20,263 nucleotides of DNA from positions 1 through 20,263 of the forward strand of contig JAKSRN010000008.1 in assembly GCA_024403585.1 (NCBI GenBank), given 5' to 3'. Shown here piece after piece: positions 14,776-20,263 of the stretch (within the stretch, counting starts at the first letter, position 1; each line of letters starts with the position of its first letter). Under the pieces are notes generated by a model. That model saw only the letters and a list, made by a program, of their open reading frames with translations. It was not told the origin of the DNA and did no database searches. Origin of the DNA: Lachnospiraceae bacterium. GTDB lineage: Bacteria; Bacillota; Clostridia; Lachnospirales; Lachnospiraceae. A program made the translations under genes and the position numbers.

Positions 14776-17157
14776 TCAGGATTTCCGGAAAGTTGCAATG
14801 GTTACACCGGCATCACCTTCACCGAAGGCTGCCTGATGGAACTCTTCCACGATTCTCTGGGTACGCAGATAATTCTGTACACCTTTTCTGAGGGCACCGG
14901 TTCCTTTTCCGTGTACAATGCGAACACTTGGAAGATGGGCAAGATAAGCATCATCCAGATACTTGTCCAGCTCAGCGATGGCCTCGTCCACGGTTTTGCC
15001 CAGAAGATTGATCTCAGTGTGGACAGTGGAAGATTTAGACATCTTGATCTTGCCGGAGCTTGTCTTGGCGAAGCTGCCGCCTGTGATCACCGGCTCATCG
15101 ATCAGTACCAGATCAGAGATGTGGACCTTGGATCGGATGATACCCAGCTGTACAAAGAGGAAGCCCTTGGAATCCGGTTTGGTGCTGATGGTTCCCTTCA
15201 GATTCATGCTGAGTACTTTTACGTAATCGCCGATATGAATGTCCTTAGGAGTCAGCTGCTTGTGCGGTTTGCTTTCTGCTTTCAGTGTGTTCTTGGATCT
15301 GGTTTTGTCCAGTTTTCCGCGAAGGTCGGAACGTTTTTTCTCCATCTCTTTTACAGAGATGTTATTCTTGCCGAATTTCTGGAAGTCGCGCATGGTCTGG
15401 TCAGCGAAATCCTTTGCTTCCTGGAGTACGTTGCGTGCCTCTTCATTGGCCTTGGCAAGGATCTTCTCCTTCTGGCTGTCCAGTTTATTCTGCTTGTCAG
15501 CCAGCTGTTTCTTTAAGGATTCTGCTTCCCGTTTGTAGCGTTCTACTTCTTCCTTTTCACGTTCCAGGGCAATTCGGTTCTGTTCCAGATTCGTCAGGAC
15601 ATCCTCGAAGGATTCGTCCTGCTCGCTGATCTGCTGTTTTGCTTCATCAATGATGAAATCCGGAAGCCCCAGCTTGCTGGAGATGGCGAAGGCATTACTC
15701 TTTCCCGGAACACCCACCAGAAGTCGGTAGGTTGGGCGAAGAGTTTCCAGATCAAATTCGCAGCAGGCATTCTCAACCCCTGGTGTAGAGAGGGCAAAGA
15801 CCTTCAGCTCACTGTAGTGGGTAGTAGCCATGGTGCGGATCTCCTGTCTGTGCAGGAAAGAAAGGATCGCAATGGCAAGAGCAGCACCTTCCGTAGGGTC
15901 TGTTCCTGCACCCAGCTCATCGAAGAGGACCAGAGAGTTCTCATCCGCCTTCTCCAGAAATGATACCGTATTGGTCATATGGGAAGAGAAGGTACTCAAT
16001 GACTGCTCAATGCTCTGCTCATCACCGATATCCGCATACACTTCTGTAAAGAGTGCCAGGCGGGAACGGTCAAGTGCCGGAATATGCAAACCGGCCTGTC
16101 CCATCAGAGTGAGAAGACCGACGGTTTTAAGCGATACAGTCTTACCACCGGTGTTGGGACCTGTTATGATCAGCAAATCAAATTTATCACCTAAAGTCAG
16201 GTCGATAGGAACGACCTTCTTCTTATCAATCAGCGGGTGGCGTGCCTTGCGAAGCTCTACGATTCCATCTGTATTAAAGATCGGTTCTGTGGCATTCATG
16301 TCCATGGCAAGACCGGCACGGGCAAAGATGAAATCCAGCTCGGTCATGTTCTCCATATTGTACTGGAGAAGTTCTGTATAAGCTGCCGCCCGGGCACTTA
16401 AGTCTGCCAGGATCGTTTCAATCTCCTTGGCCTCTTTGATTTCAAGCTCGCGGATGTCATTGTTCAGTTTCACGATCGCCATTGGCTCAACGAAGATGGT
16501 GGAGCCGGTGGAGGACTGATCGTGGATCATACCGGATACCTGATTTTTATATTCCGCCTTGACAGGGATACAGTAGCGGCCGTTTCGCATGGTGATCACG
16601 GCATCCTGCAGATAACTGCGCATGGAGCCGGACAGCATGCCGGATAACTGAGAGTGGATCCTGTCAGAACAGCTCCGGATGTTTCTTCGGATGGATTTCA
16701 GGGCCGGACTGGCGTCGTCGCTGACTTCATCTTCAGAGACAAGGCATCGGCGAATCTCTGTTGAAAGAAGAGTCAGAGGCTCCAATGCATCGAAGAGAAG
16801 AGTCAGAGAATCGACCTGTTCTTCATTATTTTCTTTTCTGCCGTAAGCCTTTACTCTTGCGGTATTCTCCAGAAGAGAGGCAATCTGTAAAAGTTCTGTG
16901 ATGTTTAAGGAACTTCCGATCTCAAGACGGCGGATGACCGGGTAAATATTTTTTACACTTCCAAAAGAAATGCTGCCTTTTTTAAAGAGATAGGATAATC
17001 CGTCAGCTGTCTGTTTCTGCATGGTCTCGATCTCTCCGAGAGAATCGGAAGGGACCAGGTTGCGGCATCTATCCTGACCCATAGGGGAGGAAGCTCTTGC
17101 AGTCAGCTGTTCGATGATCTTATCAAATTCCAGTGTTTTTAAAGCTTTTTTATTCAT
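14776..17157 (-). CDS. mutS2: Endonuclease MutS2 (MutS-like ATPase with Smr domain)
   Basis: A 793-residue MutS paralogue. It lacks the mismatch-recognition domain of MutS and has core/clamp helices, the ABC-type ATPase with Walker A GPNTGGKT at 333-340 and Walker B LVLFDELGAGTDPTEGAAL, a long coiled coil (about 510-620), and a C-terminal Smr nuclease domain with VHGKGTGALR (His749). Family roles reported are suppression of recombination and, in Bacillus, rescue of collided ribosomes; which applies here is not decided by sequence. It is the first gene of the - strand unit, read from a promoter in the divergent gap with the HtrA-like gene. Confidence 0.96.
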   Translation of the reverse strand: MNKKALKTLEFDKIIEQLTARASSPMGQDRCRNLVPSDSLGEIETMQKQTADGLSYLFKKGSISFGSVKNIYPVIRRLEIGSSLNITELLQIASLLENTARVKAYGRKENNEEQVDSLTLLFDALEPLTLLSTEIRRCLVSEDEVSDDASPALKSIRRNIRSCSDRIHSQLSGMLSGSMRSYLQDAVITMRNGRYCIPVKAEYKNQVSGMIHDQSSTGSTIFVEPMAIVKLNNDIRELEIKEAKEIETILADLSARAAAYTELLQYNMENMTELDFIFARAGLAMDMNATEPIFNTDGIVELRKARHPLIDKKKVVPIDLTLGDKFDLLIITGPNTGGKTVSLKTVGLLTLMGQAGLHIPALDRSRLALFTEVYADIGDEQSIEQSLSTFSSHMTNTVSFLEKADENSLVLFDELGAGTDPTEGAALAIAILSFLHRQEIRTMATTHYSELKVFALSTPGVENACCEFDLETLRPTYRLLVGVPGKSNAFAISSKLGLPDFIIDEAKQQISEQDESFEDVLTNLEQNRIALEREKEEVERYKREAESLKKQLADKQNKLDSQKEKILAKANEEARNVLQEAKDFADQTMRDFQKFGKNNISVKEMEKKRSDLRGKLDKTRSKNTLKAESKPHKQLTPKDIHIGDYVKVLSMNLKGTISTKPDSKGFLFVQLGIIRSKVHISDLVLIDEPVITGGSFAKTSSGKIKMSKSSTVHTEINLLGKTVDEAIAELDKYLDDAYLAHLPSVRIVHGKGTGALRKGVQNYLRTQRIVEEFHQAAFGEGDAGVTIATFRKS

Positions 17158-17188
17158 ATAAAATTCCTTTTTCTGATATTCTTGCTAT

Positions 17189-17217
17189 ATTGTACTCTAA
17201 ATTGCCCTGTTATTAAA
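17189..17217 (-). promoter_or_regulatory. Probable promoter of the mutS2 unit
   Basis: On the - strand TACAAT (17194-17189) lies 17 bases after TTTAAT (17217-17212). The -10 is good, the -35 is weak (three of six). It lies about 30 bases before the mutS2 start codon. The facing + strand gene has a TATGATAAAAT stretch at 17277-17287 that could be its -10 region but without a recognisable -35. Confidence 0.45.
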
Positions 17218-17323
17218 GATTTTTGCATGAAAAAGATTTGTTACCATGCATTACATTCATAGATTGTTCATACTTCTATGATAAAATACTGATGTTCACG
17301 AATTGGTTTATGAGGATTCATAT

Positions 17324-18652
17324 ATGATAACGAATAATGAACAGAATGATCCGAAAAAAACGGATGTAAATCATACAGAAGAAGGGCAGTATTCCTTTAT
17401 TAAAGAGACCAGGAAAAAGAGACCAATTGACAGATCAGACTGGATCAAAAGGGCTGGACTGACATTGGGATTTTCTGTTGTGGGTGGTCTTATTGCGGCA
17501 TTGGTATTTGCTTTGTGTGCGCCTTCCTTCCTGAAGTTCCTGAATCCGATTCCGACTGAATCAGAGAAGATTGAGATCGCAACAGTGAGTGCATCTTCTG
17601 AAGAAGAGGAAGAGGAGAAAGAAGAGGAGACGAAAGAAGAGAAGGAGAAAGAGGAAGAACTGACTCCTGAGGATGAACAGGAACTGGCTATTCAGCAGTA
17701 TGTTCAGACCTATAAAGGTTTAATGAACCTGGCAAGAGATGTGGAACGTTCCATGGTAGAAGTGATCGGCATCACCAGCCAGATGGATTATTTTAATCAT
17801 GATTATGAAAACCGGCAGTCTGTTTCCGGATTACTGATTGCAGAGTCCAACAGTTCTATCTACTGTCTGACAGAAAACAGGGGGCTGAAAAAAGCAGAAG
17901 AGATCCAGGTGATCTTTTTCAATGGAGCAAGGGCAAAAGCCAGTGTCAAGGGAGTTGATAAAGAGACCAATCTTGCGGTCCTTGCCATTGACCGGGAAGA
18001 ACTGGACGATGGCACAAAGAATACGATTCAGATTGCACAGTTTGGCAGTTCCAATGCATTACGGGTAGGAAGCCCTGTGATCGCTGTCGGAAGTATTACC
18101 GGACTCGGAGACAGTATGGAGTTTGGAATGATCACTTCCCTTCGCAATACCGTCAGCCTGTGGGATGCATCTTACAATGTTTTTTCCACAGATATGATCG
18201 GAAACAGTGTGGGAAGCGGTGTGCTTGTAAATATCAAGGGACAGGTTGTAGGTATAATCAGCCAGAACCTTAGTACAGACGATCAGAATCTGATCTCTGC
18301 TATCCCGATCCAGCAGCTTAGTTTTCTTATTGAAACCCTGATCAACGGAAGACCGCAGGTCAGAATCGGAATAAAAGGACAGAATGTATCTCCTGATATC
18401 AGCGATACAGCCGGAATCCCGGAGGGAGTGCTGGTGACAGCAGTGGATTCAGAGTCTCCTGCTATGTTTGCCGGAATCAAGGAACTGGATGTGATCACTG
18501 CAGTTGCAGGTAATTCTGTAGAAAATCTGCAGCAATATGAGAATGTTATTGCCGGATTGAAAGAGAACGAAGAGATCACCGTAAGTGGAATGAGACTGGG
18601 AACGGAAAATTATGAAGAGATCAGTTTCCGCTTGACACCAGAAATAAAATAA
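17324..18652 (+). CDS. HtrA/DegP-like membrane protein with PDZ domain, probably catalytically inactive
   Basis: A 442-residue protein with a cytoplasmic N-terminus of about 44 residues, one membrane helix (about 45-66), a very acidic linker (91-120, almost only Glu and Lys), a trypsin-like domain (about 145-345) and a PDZ domain (about 350-438). The fold is clear from FGSSNALRVGSPVIAVGSITGLGD, and from the TD before the active-site loop. However, the catalytic positions have changed: the segment matching TNNHVV reads TENRGL (His to Arg186), TDLAV reads TNLAV (Asp to Asn216), and GNSGGPLVN reads as GNSVGSGVLVN. ATG 17324 is chosen for GAGGA seven bases upstream over TTG 17303. A scaffold, chaperone or sensor role is an inference. 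yhaM follows after 92 bases without a terminator. Confidence 0.88.
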   Translation: MITNNEQNDPKKTDVNHTEEGQYSFIKETRKKRPIDRSDWIKRAGLTLGFSVVGGLIAALVFALCAPSFLKFLNPIPTESEKIEIATVSASSEEEEEEKEEETKEEKEKEEELTPEDEQELAIQQYVQTYKGLMNLARDVERSMVEVIGITSQMDYFNHDYENRQSVSGLLIAESNSSIYCLTENRGLKKAEEIQVIFFNGARAKASVKGVDKETNLAVLAIDREELDDGTKNTIQIAQFGSSNALRVGSPVIAVGSITGLGDSMEFGMITSLRNTVSLWDASYNVFSTDMIGNSVGSGVLVNIKGQVVGIISQNLSTDDQNLISAIPIQQLSFLIETLINGRPQVRIGIKGQNVSPDISDTAGIPEGVLVTAVDSESPAMFAGIKELDVITAVAGNSVENLQQYENVIAGLKENEEITVSGMRLGTENYEEISFRLTPEIK

Positions 18653-18693
18653 TGCATCTTAATTCTTGGCTTGATACCAGTGCATAAATTACA

Positions 18694-18717
18694 TCAGGTA
18701 CGCTTCGGCGTACCTGA
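18694..18717 (+). other. UUCG-capped hairpin in the yhaM leader
   Basis: CAGGTACGC (18695-18703) and GCGTACCTG (18708-18716) form a perfect stem closed by a stable C(UUCG)G tetraloop, with one more T-A pair outside. It is followed by AAATACAT rather than a T-run, so it is not a standard terminator; it may be an mRNA processing or stabilising hairpin. Confidence 0.6.
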
Positions 18718-18744
18718 AATACATATAGAAGGATTTTTTACCAT

Positions 18745-19692
18745 ATGAAGTATATTAAAGAGTTCAGAGAGGGTGGACGTGTTGCCGGCATCTATCTCTG
18801 TAAATATCACCAGTCAGCAGTGACAAAGAATGGCAAATCTTATGAGAATGTGATCCTGCAGGATAAGACAGGAACCATCGATGCCAAGATCTGGAATCCT
18901 AATTCCAGCGGGATCGATGACTTTGATACCCTGGATTACATCGATGTGATGGGTGATATCAGCAGTTACAACGGTGCTCTGCAGGTATCCATCCAGAGAC
19001 TGAGAAGAGCACAGGAGGGGGAGTACAATCCGGCAGATTATCTTCCATGCAGCCGCTATAGCATCGAAGAGATGTATACAGAGCTGCTGAAATATATAAA
19101 CAGTGTGCAGAATCCCGCTCTGAAGAAGCTGTTAGAGGGTTTCTTTGTCCAGGATGAAGCATTTATCAAAACTTTTAAAGCTGCATCTGCAGCGAAATCC
19201 GTACATCATGGTTTTGTAGGTGGTCTTCTGGAGCATACCTTAAGTGTAACCAGAATGTGCCAGTTCTATACCAGAGTGTATCCGATCCTGAAGAGAGATC
19301 TGTTGATCACAGCAGCAATCCTGCACGATGTTGGAAAGGTAAGAGAGATTGCACTTTTCCCGGTGAATGATTATACAGATGACGGACAGCTGCTGGGACA
19401 TATCATGATGGGCGCTGAGATGATCCACGATGCAGCCCGTGAGATCGATGGATTCTCTCCGGTGCTGGAGAACGAACTGAAGCATTGTATTCTGGCTCAT
19501 CATGGAGAACTGGAATACGGATCACCGAAGAAACCGGCACTGGCTGAGGCGGTTGCCCTCAACATGGCAGATAATACCGATGCAAAGATGGAGACGATCA
19601 CAGAGCTCTTTGAGAATGCAGACCCGCATGCCGAGTGGCTGGGATACAATCGTCTGTTTGAATCCAACATGCGAAAGACAGGAGAAGTCTGA
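18745..19692 (+). CDS. yhaM: 3'-5' exoribonuclease YhaM family (OB-fold plus HD domain)
   Basis: A 315-residue protein, the same size as Bacillus YhaM (314). The N-terminal OB-fold (about 1-95, containing NVILQDKTGTIDAKIWN) binds nucleic acid; the HD domain has HHGFVGGLLEHT (His154, 155, 164) and the metal-binding His194-Asp195 in ILHDVGK. It removes nucleotides from RNA 3' ends in the cytoplasm; CBF1 is another name for the family. AGAAGGA at 18727-18733 is 11 bases from ATG, a rather long spacing. The stop overlaps the rlmD start by one base, so the two are translationally coupled. Confidence 0.94.
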   Translation: MKYIKEFREGGRVAGIYLCKYHQSAVTKNGKSYENVILQDKTGTIDAKIWNPNSSGIDDFDTLDYIDVMGDISSYNGALQVSIQRLRRAQEGEYNPADYLPCSRYSIEEMYTELLKYINSVQNPALKKLLEGFFVQDEAFIKTFKAASAAKSVHHGFVGGLLEHTLSVTRMCQFYTRVYPILKRDLLITAAILHDVGKVREIALFPVNDYTDDGQLLGHIMMGAEMIHDAAREIDGFSPVLENELKHCILAHHGELEYGSPKKPALAEAVALNMADNTDAKMETITELFENADPHAEWLGYNRLFESNMRKTGEV

Positions 19693-20263
19693 TGAGTTAT
19701 CAGAAGAATGATATTCTGACCCTGCGGATCACTGACATGGGACTTGGCGGCGAAGGGATCGGTAAGACAGAAGACGGATATACAGTCTTTGTTAAAGATA
19801 CCGTGACGGGAGATCTGGCAGAGATCAAAATCATAAAAGCAAAAAAACAGTATGGCTATGGCCGTCTGATGAAGCTGATCGAGGCATCCAATAAACGTAC
19901 AGATCCTTTCTGTGAGAATGCCCGCAGTTGTGGAGGATGCCAGCTGCAGGCTGTTGACTATAAGGAGCAGCTGCTCTGGAAGCAGGAGAAAGTTCGCAAC
20001 AATCTCATCCGGATCGGTGGCTTTGAGAACCCGGAAGTACAGCCAACTATAGGCATGGACAATCCGGTCCGCTACAGAAACAAGGCGCAGTTCCCGATCG
20101 GAAAAGATAAAGAAGGCAATCTGGTTGCCGGCTTTTATGCGGGAAGGACCCATTCCATTATCCCGTGTCTGGATTGTCAGCTGGGAGCAAAAGGTAACGA
20201 GCTCATTCTGACAGCTGTACTGGACTGGATGAAAGAGAATCGCATTGCATCTTATGATGAGAC
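19692..20263 (+). CDS. rlmD: 23S rRNA (uracil-5-)-methyltransferase RlmD/RumA family, 5' part
   Basis: The first 190 residues are present; the gene runs off the window. An N-terminal TRAM RNA-binding domain (about 1-62, LRITDMGLGGEGIGK) is followed by the [4Fe-4S] site CENARSCGGC (Cys74, 80, 83) with the fourth cysteine at 159 or 162, then the RYRNKAQFPIG segment typical of RumA-type enzymes. The family uses SAM to methylate C5 of uracil 1939 (in some Firmicutes also 747) in 23S rRNA; the SAM domain and catalytic Cys are beyond the edge, so the exact position methylated cannot be judged. ATG 19692 overlaps the yhaM stop as TGATG. Confidence 0.93.
   Translation, partial: MSYQKNDILTLRITDMGLGGEGIGKTEDGYTVFVKDTVTGDLAEIKIIKAKKQYGYGRLMKLIEASNKRTDPFCENARSCGGCQLQAVDYKEQLLWKQEKVRNNLIRIGGFENPEVQPTIGMDNPVRYRNKAQFPIGKDKEGNLVAGFYAGRTHSIIPCLDCQLGAKGNELILTAVLDWMKENRIASYDE

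Noticed and set aside
14536..15516. Open frame (326 codons) on the + strand over the regulator and mutS2
   Set aside because: Antisense to two well-supported genes and without recognisable domains.
18632..18637. TTGACA at the end of the HtrA-like gene as a promoter for yhaM
   Set aside because: No acceptable -10 hexamer at 16-18 bases; a lone -35 box is not enough.
18694..18717. UUCG hairpin as an intrinsic terminator
   Set aside because: The 3' side is AAATACAT; the T-run at 18734-18739 is too far from the stem.

Overview
The window looks like chromosomal housekeeping DNA from a Gram-positive Clostridia bacterium, most likely a gut Lachnospiraceae of the Blautia/Ruminococcus type. The reasons are the moderate GC content, strong AGGAGG ribosome sites, sigma-A promoters, U-tailed hairpin terminators, a Gram-positive LexA box (GAACNNNNGTTC) in front of recA, the recA-recX-rny order, and genes typical of the group (DUF4080 radical SAM, VanW-domain lipoprotein, HtrA-like membrane protein, YhaM). 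The taxon is an inference. No insertion sequence, integrase, phage gene or CRISPR array is visible.

Left part (1-7.6 kb, all + strand): the 3' end of an unrecognised helical protein; glycogen synthase GlgA with its own promoter and terminator; SOS-controlled recA followed by recX; RNase Y, whose promoter overlaps the recX stop codon and whose leader could hide its ribosome site; then oligoendopeptidase F. 

Middle (7.6-12.6 kb, + strand): a tRNA-Gly(GCC) unit, a small two-cluster ferredoxin-like gene that resembles the detached C-terminal part of an aldo/keto reductase, a tRNA-Phe(GAA) unit, and a compact run of DUF4080 radical SAM gene, a 33-residue membrane peptide gene, VanW-domain lipoprotein and trmL, closed by a strong bidirectional terminator.

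Right part: on the - strand, mutS2 is followed by an OmpR-type response regulator and its histidine kinase (27-bp gap, then a 4-bp overlap), converging on trmL. Divergent from mutS2, on the + strand, lie an HtrA-like membrane protein that appears to have lost its catalytic triad, the 3'-5' exoribonuclease YhaM, and the start of the 23S rRNA uracil methyltransferase RlmD, cut by the window edge.

The themes are DNA repair (recA, recX, mutS2), RNA decay and modification (rny, yhaM, trmL, rlmD, two tRNAs) and the cell envelope (VanW protein, kinase, HtrA-like protein). I see no clear new multi-gene defence or mobile system. The best leads are small: the 33-residue membrane peptide, the inactive-looking HtrA homologue, the RNase Y leader, the stand-alone Fe-S protein and the leader of the radical SAM gene.
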